A stretch of 64,000 nt of DNA from Oscillospiraceae bacterium (GTDB lineage Bacteria > Bacillota > Clostridia > Oscillospirales > Oscillospiraceae), in NCBI GenBank assembly GCA_017428565.1, contig JAFRQP010000062.1:1-64000 (forward strand), read 5' to 3'. The notes beneath the pieces were generated by a model. That model saw only the letters and a list, made by a program, of their open reading frames with translations, ran no database searches and was not told where the DNA came from. Positions 8,768 to 17,108 of the stretch are shown piece by piece. A program made the translations under genes and the position numbers. Every line of letters begins with the position of its first letter. The stretch's first letter is position 1.

Positions 8768-10720
8768 ATGGACAGAAAGACCTTTTATATTACGACCCCC
8801 ATCTACTATCCCTCGGACAATCTGCACATCGGCCACACCTACTGCACCGTGGCCACCGACGCCATCGCCCGCTACAAGCGGCTGCGGGGATATGACGTGA
8901 TGTTCCTCACCGGCACCGACGAGCACGGCCAGAAGATCGAGGAGAAGGCCAAGGCCGCCGGCGTCACGCCCCAGCAGTTTGTGGATCGGATCGTCACCGG
9001 GGAGCACGGCGTGCTGGACCTGTGGAAGCTGATGAACATCTCCAACGACCGCTTCATCCGCACCACCGATGACTACCATGTGGCCTCCATCCAGAAGATC
9101 TTCAAAAAGATGTACGAGAAGGGCGACATCTACAAGGGCGCCTACAAGGGCAAGTACTGCACTCCCTGCGAGAGCTTCTGGACCGAGAGCCAGCTGAAGG
9201 ACGGCAAGTGCCCCGACTGCGGCCGGGAGGTCCACGACGCCGAGGAGGAGGCCTACTTCTTCCGCCTTTCCAAATACGCAAAGCCCGTCCAGGAGCTGCT
9301 GGAGACCGGCACCTTCCTGGAGCCCGCTTCCCGCGTCAACGAGATGATCAACAACTTCATCAAGCCCGGCCTGGAAGACCTCTGCGTCTCCCGCACCAGC
9401 TTCACCTGGGGCGTGCCCGTGGACTTCGACCCGGGCCACGTGGTCTACGTCTGGGTGGACGCTCTGTTCAACTACTGCACCGCTCTTGGCCTTTTCAACG
9501 ACCGCTACGACGATTATGACAAGTTCTGGCCCGCGGACGTGCACATTGTGGGCAAGGAGATCGTCCGCTTCCACTCCATCATCTGGCCGGCCATGCTGAT
9601 GAGCATGGAGCTGCCCCTGCCCGGGAAGGTCTACGGCCACGGCTGGCTGAACTTCAACGGCGACAAGATGTCCAAGTCCAAGGGCAATGTGGTGGACCCC
9701 TACATCCTGGCGGACAAGTTTGGGGTGGACGCGCTGCGCTTCTTCCTGCTGCGCACCTTCCCCTTCGGCTCCGACGGCAACTTCACCAACGAGCTGCTGA
9801 TCTCCACCATCAACACGGACCTGGCCAACGACCTGGGCAACCTGGTCTCCCGCACCACCGCCATGGTGGAGAAGTACTTCGGCGGCAAGCTGATCGAGGA
9901 GCGGGAGGCGGAGCCCCTGGACGAGGAGCTGATCTCCCTGATCCGCGCCGCAGCCGGCCGCTACTCCGCCCAGATGGACAAGTTCCAGCTGCACCTGGGC
10001 CTGGAGGAGTGCTTCAAGCTCATCCAGCGCGCCAACAAGTACATCGACGAGACCTGCCCCTGGGTCCTGGCCCGGGACGAGGCGAAGAAGCCCCGCCTGG
10101 CTGCCGTCATGTATAACCTGCTGGAGGCCCTGCGGGTCGCTCTGATCCTGCTCACGCCCTTTATTCCGGAGAGCTGCGCCAAGGGCTTTGACCAGATCGG
10201 CGCCGATGAGAAGGCCCGGAGCTGGGACGCCGCCTGTGCCTACGGCGTGCTGCCCGCCGCCGTGGCCGTCCACAAGGGCGAGACCCTCTTCCCCCGCATC
10301 GACGCGCCCAAGATGCTGGCTGAGCTGGAGGAGGCCGAAAAGAAGGCCAAGGGCCCCCAGATCAAGGTGGAGCCCGTGCTGCCCGAGGTGACGATCGACG
10401 ACTTTGCCAAATGCGACATGCGGGTGTGCAAGGTGCTGAAATGCGAGGCCGTGAAGAAGTCCAAGAAGCTGCTGCGCTTCGATCTGGACGACGGCTCCGG
10501 CACCCCCCGGCAGATCCTCTCCGGCATCCATGAGTTCTATGAGCCGGAGCAGCTCGTCGGCAAGACCGTGGTGGCCATTTTGAACCTGCCGCCCCGGAAG
10601 ATGATGGGCCTGGAGTCCTGCGGCATGCTGCTCTCCGCCGCCCGCGAGGCGGACGGCAAGGAGGAGCTGCACCTGCTGATGCTGGACGATTCCGTCCCCG
10701 CCGGCAGCAGGCTCTGCTGA
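8768..10720 (+). CDS. metG: Methionyl-tRNA synthetase
   Basis: A 650-residue class I synthetase charging tRNA-Met. The HIGH-type signature HIGHT is at residues 20-24 and KMSKS at 300-304. A four-cysteine zinc knuckle (Cys131, Cys134, Cys148, Cys151) sits in the connective domain. The C-terminal 110 residues form the dimerising tRNA-binding OB-fold domain (FAKCDMRVCKV onward). An AGGAGAAAAG site precedes the ATG. It ends at a strong terminator. An elongator tRNA-Met gene is present in the same window at 43.8 kb. Confidence 0.97.
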   Translation: MDRKTFYITTPIYYPSDNLHIGHTYCTVATDAIARYKRLRGYDVMFLTGTDEHGQKIEEKAKAAGVTPQQFVDRIVTGEHGVLDLWKLMNISNDRFIRTTDDYHVASIQKIFKKMYEKGDIYKGAYKGKYCTPCESFWTESQLKDGKCPDCGREVHDAEEEAYFFRLSKYAKPVQELLETGTFLEPASRVNEMINNFIKPGLEDLCVSRTSFTWGVPVDFDPGHVVYVWVDALFNYCTALGLFNDRYDDYDKFWPADVHIVGKEIVRFHSIIWPAMLMSMELPLPGKVYGHGWLNFNGDKMSKSKGNVVDPYILADKFGVDALRFFLLRTFPFGSDGNFTNELLISTINTDLANDLGNLVSRTTAMVEKYFGGKLIEEREAEPLDEELISLIRAAAGRYSAQMDKFQLHLGLEECFKLIQRANKYIDETCPWVLARDEAKKPRLAAVMYNLLEALRVALILLTPFIPESCAKGFDQIGADEKARSWDAACAYGVLPAAVAVHKGETLFPRIDAPKMLAELEEAEKKAKGPQIKVEPVLPEVTIDDFAKCDMRVCKVLKCEAVKKSKKLLRFDLDDGSGTPRQILSGIHEFYEPEQLVGKTVVAILNLPPRKMMGLESCGMLLSAAREADGKEELHLLMLDDSVPAGSRLC

Positions 10721-10734
10721 GCCTTTCCCAACAG

Positions 10735-10770
10735 AAAAAGAAGACGATGGACGCCATCGTCTTCTTTTTT
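10735..10770 (+). terminator. Rho-independent terminator after metG
   Basis: A perfect stem of at least 13 bp (AAGAAGACGATGG and its complement, loop ACG) runs into TTTTTT. The A/T flanks can extend the stem to 16 bp. Confidence 0.9.
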
Positions 10771-10780
10771 CTGTCGGGGT

Positions 10781-10809
10781 TTGACAAAAAGGGTCGGATC
10801 GCATACAAT
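10781..10809 (+). promoter_or_regulatory. Sigma-A promoter of the lipoprotein gene
   Basis: TTGACA (10781-10786), a 17-base spacer and TACAAT (10804-10809) form a near-consensus promoter 52 bases before the start of the downstream lipoprotein. Confidence 0.85.
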
Positions 10810-10861
10810 ATTTCTATCCAAGCCCGGTCCCAGGACCGGGCGAATGACGGAGAATGAGACG

Positions 10862-12295
10862 ATGAAGAAGCTGATCGCCTGCCTATTGCTGCTGCCGCTG
10901 CTGCTCTCTGCCTGCAGCATGTCGCAGCAGCCCGCGCCGGTCCCGGAGGGCGCCGCGGCGGAGGAGAGCGCCGCCCCGGAAAGCCCGGAGGGGCCGCCGG
11001 AGGCCGCGCCGGAGACGCTGCCGGAGCCGAGCTCCGAGGATGCCCCGGAACCGACGCCGGAGCCCACGCCCGAGCCCACCCCGGAGCCCACCCCGACCCC
11101 GGTGCTGCACTTTCCCGACGGCAGCACCCATAAGGTGGACGAGAAGGAGCTGGATCTGAGCTGGCTGCGCCACGAGGACGTGCCGGAGGTGGCGGAGCTG
11201 CTTGCGCAGATGCCCGATCTGGTTGCCGTGGAGCTGGGGGCGGACAATATCCGCACCGCGGAGGAGGCGCAGATCCTGGCGGCGGAGGAGGCGGCCGCCG
11301 CGGGACTTCCCACGCCCACGCCTCTGCCCAGCCCCGCAAGAAATCAGCGGCCTGAGCCGGAGCGCCTGGAATGGGCGGACATCCGCCTGCTGCAGGAGAG
11401 CGTGCCCCAGGTGGAGTTTTACTACCGCTTCCGCTTCTGCGGCCGGGATTTCAGTCTGCAGGACGAGCGCATGGACCTGAACCACCGCACCATGACCGAC
11501 GAGGGCGCCGGCGTGCGGGAGATCCTGCCCTGCATGAAGCACTGCAGCTACCTGGATATGGACTTCTGCGGCGTCTCGGACGAGGCCATGGCCGGCATCC
11601 GGGAGGACTTTCCGGAGATCGAGGTGGTCTGGCGCATCTGGTTCGGCAAGGACAACAAGCTCAGCGTGCGCACCGACACGGAGCGCATCCTGGCCTCCGA
11701 CGGCGGCATGCACGTGGAGATGAACATGTCCGGCCTGCAGTACTGCACCAAGGTCAAGTATCTGGACCTGGGGCACATGCCGGATCTGGGGGACTGGAGC
11801 TTTCTGGGCTGCATGCCGGAGCTGCGGGTGGTGGTGATCGCCCTGGGCGGCTTCACCGGGGACGATCTGGCGGGCCTGGCCAACTGCCCCCATCTGGAGT
11901 ATCTGGAGATGTGCAGCCGCAGCGTCCGGGGCGATCCCCTGGATCTGAGCTTCCTGGCCGGACTGACCGAGCTGAAGCATCTGAATATCTGCGCCAACCA
12001 CGAGGTGGTGGGTTATGAGGCGCTGGAGAATCTGACCGGGCTGGAGCGGCTCTGGATCGGCACCCGCACCTATATCCCCGAGGACTATGTGGAGCATCTC
12101 ATCGAGGCGCTGCCCAACACGGAGATCAACACCACCACCCCCATCGGGGACGGGCCGGAGTGGCGCTATCTCAACACCTCCCACACCCGCCTGCATCCCC
12201 GCTACGCCCAGCTCTGTGACGAGTTTGACTACGCCCACTATGACAAGGCCTGCTCCCTGTACTGGAACGACCCCCTGTACAAGCCCCACGATTAA
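10862..12295 (+). CDS. Lipoprotein with Pro/Glu/Thr linker and leucine-rich-repeat-like domain
   Basis: A 477-residue secreted lipoprotein. The signal peptide MKKLIACLLLLPLLL ends in the lipobox LSAC, predicting diacylglyceryl modification at that cysteine. Residues about 20-80 form a spacer of Glu/Pro/Ala with an (EPTP)n run, typical of cell-wall-spanning linkers. The remainder has LxxL-type strands (YLDLGHMPDLGDWSFLGCM, YLEMC, HLNIC) consistent with leucine-rich repeats, so it probably binds a partner outside the cell. ATG 10862 is preferred over the open frame from 10781 because it begins the signal peptide and has GGAG at 10849-10852. No enzymatic motif is visible and the ligand is unknown. 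Confidence 0.75.
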   Translation: MKKLIACLLLLPLLLSACSMSQQPAPVPEGAAAEESAAPESPEGPPEAAPETLPEPSSEDAPEPTPEPTPEPTPEPTPTPVLHFPDGSTHKVDEKELDLSWLRHEDVPEVAELLAQMPDLVAVELGADNIRTAEEAQILAAEEAAAAGLPTPTPLPSPARNQRPEPERLEWADIRLLQESVPQVEFYYRFRFCGRDFSLQDERMDLNHRTMTDEGAGVREILPCMKHCSYLDMDFCGVSDEAMAGIREDFPEIEVVWRIWFGKDNKLSVRTDTERILASDGGMHVEMNMSGLQYCTKVKYLDLGHMPDLGDWSFLGCMPELRVVVIALGGFTGDDLAGLANCPHLEYLEMCSRSVRGDPLDLSFLAGLTELKHLNICANHEVVGYEALENLTGLERLWIGTRTYIPEDYVEHLIEALPNTEINTTTPIGDGPEWRYLNTSHTRLHPRYAQLCDEFDYAHYDKACSLYWNDPLYKPHD

Positions 12296-12317
12296 AATAT
12301 GAACCGGAGGAACGAAC

Positions 12318-12656
12318 ATGAAAAAAGCGATCCTGGCGCTTCTGATCCTGTCCATGCTCCTGGCTCTGGCGGCCTGCGGCAGCAGCGGCCCGGCGGGTAC
12401 CTGGCACATTCAGTCTGTCCGAAATGACAGCGGCTCTGTGACGGTGGAAGAGGCGCCTGAGCTGCGCGATCTGATGGGCGATTTGGTCCTGAACAAGGAC
12501 GGCAGCGGCACCATGATCATCATGGGCGAAATCTACCGGATCACCTGGGACGACAGCAGCATCACCGGCGACGACGGCACGCGCCTTTCCTACAGCCTGA
12601 AGGGCGACCGTCTGGAGCTGGACGCCTTTGGCGTGATCTACAGCTATACCCGCTGA
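12318..12656 (+). CDS. Small lipoprotein, lipocalin-like
   Basis: A 112-residue lipoprotein with signal peptide MKKAILALLILSMLLALA and lipobox LAAC. The mature part (GTWHIQSV..., LVLNKDGSGTMII, RITWDDSSI, YSLKGDRLEL) alternates short beta strands in the pattern of small lipocalin-like lipoproteins common in gut Clostridia. It follows the larger lipoprotein by 22 bases with its own GGAGGAA site, so the two are probably co-transcribed and sit in the same membrane. No function is assigned. Confidence 0.7.
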   Translation: MKKAILALLILSMLLALAACGSSGPAGTWHIQSVRNDSGSVTVEEAPELRDLMGDLVLNKDGSGTMIIMGEIYRITWDDSSITGDDGTRLSYSLKGDRLELDAFGVIYSYTR

Positions 12657-12680
12657 AAAACCAGCCTTTCAAGCAAAGAG

Positions 12681-12709
12681 CGCCGGGCATCGCCCGGCGT
12701 TCTGTTTTT
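12681..12709 (+). terminator. Terminator after the lipoprotein pair
   Basis: CGCCGGGC, loop ATC, GCCCGGCG followed by TTCTGTTTTT. Confidence 0.88.
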
Positions 12710-12723
12710 CCCCCTGCCGGCTC

Positions 12724-12752
12724 TTGTAAGAACGGGAAAAAGGTGATATACT
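12724..12752 (+). promoter_or_regulatory. Sigma-A promoter of the COG0523 GTPase pair
   Basis: TTGTAA (12724-12729) and TATACT (12747-12752) are separated by 17 bases, 38 bases upstream of the first GTPase gene. No clear Zur-type palindrome was seen overlapping it. Confidence 0.75.
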
Positions 12753-12789
12753 ACTTTTTTAGAGATTCTTTCAAATGGAGGAAGAAAAA

Positions 12790-13890
12790 ATGACCAAGAT
12801 CGATATATTTTCCGGCTTTCTGGGCGCCGGCAAGACGACCCTGATCCGCAAGCTCATCGCCGAGGGCTACCGGGGCGAGAAGCTGGTGCTGATCGAGAAC
12901 GAGTTCGGCGAGATCGCCATTGACGGCGGCTTTTTGAAGGACGCAGGCGTGGAGATCAACGAGATGAACTCCGGCTGCATCTGCTGCACCCTGGTGGGCG
13001 ACTTCACCAAGGCCCTGAAGAAGGTCATGGACGACTTTGCCCCGGACCGCATCCTCATCGAGCCCTCGGGCGTGGGCAAGCTCTCCGACGTGGCCAAGGC
13101 CGTGGAGCGGGTGGAAGGCGCCCACATCGGCGCCAAGGTCACCGTGGTGGACGCGGGCAAGGCCAAGATGTACATGCGCAATTTCGGCGAGTTTTTCAAC
13201 GACCAGGTCCAGAACGCGGATCTGATCGTCCTCAGCCGTACCGATACCGCCAACAGCGCCAAGGTGCTCACCGCCGTGGAGCTGCTGAAGGGTCTGAACG
13301 ACCGCGCGGGCCTTATCACCACCCCTTGGGACGCCCTGGACGGCGCCCTGATCCGCCAGGCCATGGACGAAAACGGCCTGAAGGCGGAGATGGAGAAGCT
13401 GAAAGAGGAGCAGGAGCATCACCATCATCACCACCATGATGAGGAGTGCGACGATCCCGACTGCGAGTGCCATCATCACCACGATGAGGACGAGGAGCAC
13501 GAGCATCAGCACCATCATCACCACGAGGACGGCGAGGAGTGCGATGATCCCGCGTGCGAGTGCCACCATCACCACGACCACGACCACGAGCATCATCACC
13601 ATCACCACGCCGACGAGATCTTTGCCAGCTGGGGCATGGAGACCCCGCGGAAGTTCACCGAGGCGCAGCTGCGCGGCATCCTGGAGGAGCTGGGCGACGC
13701 GGTGCAGTACGGCATCGTGCTGCGGGCCAAGGGCATCGTGGACGCCGCCGACGGCGAGTGGCTGTACTTTGACTACGTGCCCGGCGAGATCGAGATCCGC
13801 CGCGGCGCCGCTGCGGTCACGGGCCGCTTCTGCGTCATCGGCTCCCATATCCGGGAGGACGCGCTGAAGGAGCTGTTTGCCGGTGAATGA
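12790..13890 (+). CDS. COG0523 (CobW/ZNG1-like) metallochaperone GTPase with His/Cys metal-binding insert
   Basis: A 366-residue G3E-family GTPase that probably delivers a metal such as zinc. Walker A is GFLGAGKTT (residues 9-17), and the metal-binding CxCC motif is GCICC (Cys63, Cys65, Cys66). Residues about 210-275 form a striking insert of long histidine runs with two near-identical CDDPxCECHHHH modules (Cys starting at residues 220 and 251), a likely metal sponge. A CobW C-terminal domain follows. ATG 12790 is chosen over 12775 because GGAGG at 12777-12781 is correctly spaced for it. The stop overlaps the next gene. Confidence 0.9.
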   Translation: MTKIDIFSGFLGAGKTTLIRKLIAEGYRGEKLVLIENEFGEIAIDGGFLKDAGVEINEMNSGCICCTLVGDFTKALKKVMDDFAPDRILIEPSGVGKLSDVAKAVERVEGAHIGAKVTVVDAGKAKMYMRNFGEFFNDQVQNADLIVLSRTDTANSAKVLTAVELLKGLNDRAGLITTPWDALDGALIRQAMDENGLKAEMEKLKEEQEHHHHHHHDEECDDPDCECHHHHDEDEEHEHQHHHHHEDGEECDDPACECHHHHDHDHEHHHHHHADEIFASWGMETPRKFTEAQLRGILEELGDAVQYGIVLRAKGIVDAADGEWLYFDYVPGEIEIRRGAAAVTGRFCVIGSHIREDALKELFAGE

Positions 13891-14836
13891 GAATCGCGAC
13901 GTGCCCGTGTATCTGTTCACGGGCTTCCTGGAGGCGGGCAAGACCAAGTTCATCCAGGAGACGCTGGAGGACCGGCGCTTCTGCAACGGGGAGCGCACCC
14001 TGCTGCTGATCTGCGAGGAGGGCGAGGAGGAATACGCCCCCGAGCAGTTTGCCGACCCCAGCGTGGTGATGGCGGTGGTGGAGGATCAGAGCCAGCTCAC
14101 CGAGGCGAACCTGAAGGCCTGGCTTCACGACTCCCGGGCCGAGCGGGTGGTGGTGGAGTACAACGGCATGTGGATGCTGGACCTGCTCTACCAGGCCATG
14201 CCCCAGAACTGGGCCGTGTACCAGGAGTTCCTGTTTGCCGACGCGAACACCTTCCTCAGCTACAACAGCAACATGCGCCAGCTGGTCTACGACAAGCTCA
14301 AGAGCTGCGAGCTGGTGGTCTTCAACCGCTTCAAGCCCGAGATGGACAAGATGGCCTTCCACAAGATCGTCCGGGGCGCCTCCCGCCGCGCCGACATCGC
14401 CTATGAGTACGCAAACGGCAAGGTGGTCTACGACGACATCCAGGACCCCCTGCCCTTCGACGTGAACGCCCCCGTCATCGTCATCAAGGACGAGGACTAC
14501 GCCCTCTGGTACCGGGACCTGTCCGAGGAGCCCAAGAAGTACGAGGGCAAGACGGTGCGCTTCAAGTGCCGCGCCCTCAAGCGGGGCAAGCTCCCCAAGG
14601 GCTGCTTTGTGGCGGGCCGGCACGTGATGACCTGCTGCGTGGAGGATATCCAGTTTGCGGGCCTGGTCTGCCAGTGGGACAAGGCCGAGAGCATTCAGGA
14701 CGAGAGCTGGATGATCCTCAACGCCAAGATCCACTTCAAATTCCACCGCGCCTACGGCAAGCGCGGCCCGGTGCTGAGCTGCCTGGAGAGTACGCCTGCC
14801 GCGCCCCCGGCCCAGGACGTGGCCACATTCTATTAA
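13883..14836 (+). CDS. COG0523-like GTPase fused to a DUF1980/YcgQ-type C-terminal domain
   Basis: A 317-residue protein with an N-terminal P-loop of COG0523 type (YLFTGFLEAGKTKF) but lacking the CxCC motif of its neighbour. The C-terminal 90 residues (KTVRFKCRAL..., GRHVMTCCVEDIQFAGLVCQW) resemble the OB-fold end of the YcgQ/TIGR03943 family, whose members accompany COG0523 GTPases and a permease. The fusion supports a joint role in metal handling, with the MTCC motif a possible metal site. The start is GTG 13883 (AAGGAG at 13867-13872, spacing 10); TTG 13877 is possible but too close. It overlaps the previous stop, so the pair is translationally coupled. No YcgR-type permease gene is adjacent. 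Confidence 0.75.
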   Translation: MNENRDVPVYLFTGFLEAGKTKFIQETLEDRRFCNGERTLLLICEEGEEEYAPEQFADPSVVMAVVEDQSQLTEANLKAWLHDSRAERVVVEYNGMWMLDLLYQAMPQNWAVYQEFLFADANTFLSYNSNMRQLVYDKLKSCELVVFNRFKPEMDKMAFHKIVRGASRRADIAYEYANGKVVYDDIQDPLPFDVNAPVIVIKDEDYALWYRDLSEEPKKYEGKTVRFKCRALKRGKLPKGCFVAGRHVMTCCVEDIQFAGLVCQWDKAESIQDESWMILNAKIHFKFHRAYGKRGPVLSCLESTPAAPPAQDVATFY

Positions 14837-14842
14837 ACGAAC

Positions 14843-14919
14843 AGATAAAAGTGAAAAGTGAAAAGAGCGATGAATCAAATAACGGTCCCTCTTTTCACTC
14901 TTCACTCTTCACTTTTCAC
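14843..14919. repeat. Inverted heptad array (GTGAAAA type), short version
   Basis: The left arm (14843-14868) steps GATAAAA, GTGAAAA, GTGAAAA, GAG. The right arm, on the other strand (14890-14919), steps GTGAAAA, GTGAAGA, GTGAAGA, GTGAAAA, GAG. Only about 20 bases separate the arms. A transcript across it can form a long imperfect hairpin ending 2 bases before the start codon of the HAD gene. Confidence 0.8.
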
Positions 14920-14921
14920 TT

Positions 14922-15584
14922 ATGAGATACAAATGCCTGGTCTTTGACCATGACGACACGGTGGTCAACAGCACCGCGACCATCCACCACCCCTGCTTCG
15001 AGGCCTATCTGCGGGAATTCTTTCCCGGGAAGGGCTGCTCGTTGGAGGAGTATTTCCTGAAAAACTTCGATCCGGGCTTCATCCCCATGTGCAAAGAGGA
15101 ATACGGCCTCACCGACGAGGACCTGCAGATCGAATACCACTATTGGCAGAATTACGTGCACAGCCGGATCCCCCAGGCCTACCCCGGCTTGCGGGAGCTG
15201 ATGGAGCGGCATAAGGCCGAGGGCGGGCTGCTGGCCGTGATCTCCCACTCCACCGCCTGGAACATCCGGCGGGACTACCGGGAAAACTCCCTGCCGGAGC
15301 CGGATCTGGTCTTCGGCTGGGAGCAGCCGGAGGATCGGCGCAAGCCCAATCCCTGGCCGCTGGAGGAGCTTCTGCGGCAGTTCGGCCTCCGCCCCTCGGA
15401 CGTGCTGATGATCGACGATCTGAAGCCCGGCTACGACATGGCCCGGGCCGTGGGCGTGGACTTCGCCGCCGTGGGCTGGGCCAACGACATTCCGCAGATC
15501 GAGCGGTTCATGCGGGAAAACTGCCGCCTGTACTTCAAAACCGTGGAAGAGCTTTCCGCCTTTCTGGAAGGAGAGAGCCCATGA
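14922..15584 (+). CDS. HAD-superfamily hydrolase
   Basis: A 220-residue cytosolic phosphatase-like protein. Motif I is DHDDT (residues 9-13), motif II is the ISHST serine/threonine region, motif III is the RKPNPWPLEE lysine, and motif IV is MIDDLKPG. The cap is of phosphoglycolate-phosphatase type. The substrate is unknown. The ATG has no Shine-Dalgarno site, because the preceding bases are the right arm of a heptad repeat, so translation may depend on leader structure or be leaderless-like. Its stop overlaps the ATG of the glucosyltransferase gene (ATGA), suggesting coupling and perhaps a role in lipid-linked sugar metabolism. Confidence 0.85.
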   Translation: MRYKCLVFDHDDTVVNSTATIHHPCFEAYLREFFPGKGCSLEEYFLKNFDPGFIPMCKEEYGLTDEDLQIEYHYWQNYVHSRIPQAYPGLRELMERHKAEGGLLAVISHSTAWNIRRDYRENSLPEPDLVFGWEQPEDRRKPNPWPLEELLRQFGLRPSDVLMIDDLKPGYDMARAVGVDFAAVGWANDIPQIERFMRENCRLYFKTVEELSAFLEGESP

Positions 15585-17089
15585 GTCAAGCAACAAATCG
15601 CTGCACCGCCCTGGTCCGCTCCCTTCCGGAGCGGCTGCGGCCGGACCGCCTGCCCTTCTGCAGCGCCTTTTTCGCCGGGCTTCTGGCCCACGGCTTCGCC
15701 TTTGCCAACATGCTGCTCAACAGCGACGAGATCAGCAGCCTCTTCGGAAAGGGGATGACGGTGGCCTCCGGCCGCTGGGGCCTGGAGCTGAGCAGCCTGC
15801 TCTTCCCAGACGTCTCCATGCCCTGGATCTTCGGGCTTTTCAGCCTGCTGATGCTCTCGGCCGCCGCCTGCCTGCTGCTGCGCATCTTTCAGATCCGCTC
15901 GCCCCTGTTGGGCTGCGTCCTGGCCGCCCTGGTGACGGTTTTTCCCGCCCAGACGGCGACCTTCTCCTACATGTTCACGGCGCCGAGCTTTGCGCTGGCC
16001 TTCCTGCTGGCGACGGCGGCGGTGTGGCTCACGGAGCGGGAGAGCAGGGCCGGGTGGCTGGGCGCGCTGCTGCTTCTGCTCCTCTCCGTCAGCATCTATC
16101 AGGCCTATATCGCCGTGGCCAGCAGCTTTTTCGTGTTGCGGATGCTCCAAAAGCTGCTGAAGGACGAGGGCAGCGCCAAAGAGATCCTGCTCTTCGGCCT
16201 GAAGCGGCTGGCGCTGCTGGCCCTGACCCTGGGGCTCTATTATCTGTCCATCCATATCGCCCTGTACTTCTACGGGGGCCGCTTTGAAAACTACGGCGTG
16301 GAGCGGGAGCGCTCGATGCTCTTCCGGATCGCCGTGGCCTACAGCGCCTTTCTCCACACCTTCACCCGGGGCTATTTCCACTACGTCCGGGGCCTGTTTT
16401 CCCAGATCCTTCACGCGCTGTGCCTGGGCTTGACGGCCTTCGTCTGCCTCCGCTGGCTGCTGCGCTGCCGGGATCTGGGCAAGGCCCTGCTTTTCCTGCT
16501 GTGCCTGCTGCTTTTCCCGCTGAGCATGTACTGCATCTATCTGATCGCGGAAACGGGCGTCATCCACGCCATGGTGCTCTACAGCTTTATCTCCGTGTAC
16601 GTGTTCGCCGTGCTGGCTGCGGAGCGGCTGGAGGGCCCCCGGGCGCCTGCGGCGCGGCGGCTGCTGGCCCTGTGCCTGGCCCTGGTGGCCCTGGGCAACT
16701 GCTATTTTGCCAACGCCTTCTATCTCAAGCTCCATCTCCGCTACGAAAACGCCTATGCCCTCTATACGGGGCTGGCCGCCCAGATCCGACAGACGCCGGG
16801 CTTCGACGGGAACACCAAGCTGGCCATCCTTGGCAGCGCCGGCGACGGGCTCTACGGGATCGAAGAGCTGGACGAGCTGGATCTGATCGGCAAGGCGGAG
16901 GATCTGGCCAACGTCTACACCCGGGAGCAGCTGGTGCGGCGCTTCGTGGGCTTTGACGTCCCCTTTGCCGACGAGGAGGAGAGGGCCGCGCTGCAGCGGG
17001 ATCCCCGGGTGCTGGAGATGCCCGTCTACCCCGCCTACGGCTCGGTTCAGCTGATCGACGGCTATATCGTCGTCCGCCTCGGCGACTGA
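15581..17089 (+). CDS. GtrII-type membrane glucosyltransferase
   Basis: A 502-residue polytopic membrane protein with about ten hydrophobic helices and a short soluble C-terminal tail, matching the Glucos_trans_II (GtrII) family. These enzymes take glucose from an undecaprenyl-phosphate carrier on the outer face of the membrane and attach it to a cell-surface polymer. The N-terminal segment NSDEISSLFGKGMTVASGRWG is typical of the family. The following gene encodes the partner that makes the lipid-linked sugar. No GtrA-type flippase gene is present nearby. The ATG overlaps the HAD stop by 4 bases. Confidence 0.83.
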   Translation: MSQATNRCTALVRSLPERLRPDRLPFCSAFFAGLLAHGFAFANMLLNSDEISSLFGKGMTVASGRWGLELSSLLFPDVSMPWIFGLFSLLMLSAAACLLLRIFQIRSPLLGCVLAALVTVFPAQTATFSYMFTAPSFALAFLLATAAVWLTERESRAGWLGALLLLLLSVSIYQAYIAVASSFFVLRMLQKLLKDEGSAKEILLFGLKRLALLALTLGLYYLSIHIALYFYGGRFENYGVERERSMLFRIAVAYSAFLHTFTRGYFHYVRGLFSQILHALCLGLTAFVCLRWLLRCRDLGKALLFLLCLLLFPLSMYCIYLIAETGVIHAMVLYSFISVYVFAVLAAERLEGPRAPAARRLLALCLALVALGNCYFANAFYLKLHLRYENAYALYTGLAAQIRQTPGFDGNTKLAILGSAGDGLYGIEELDELDLIGKAEDLANVYTREQLVRRFVGFDVPFADEEERAALQRDPRVLEMPVYPAYGSVQLIDGYIVVRLGD

Positions 17090-17108
17090 GGCAGAAAGGA
17101 GAAACGCC

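Noticed and set aside
12751..13998. Val/Leu-rich 415-codon frame opposite the COG0523 gene
   Set aside because: Its apparent hydrophobic stretches are the antisense of histidine and glutamate codons; no start signal or family.
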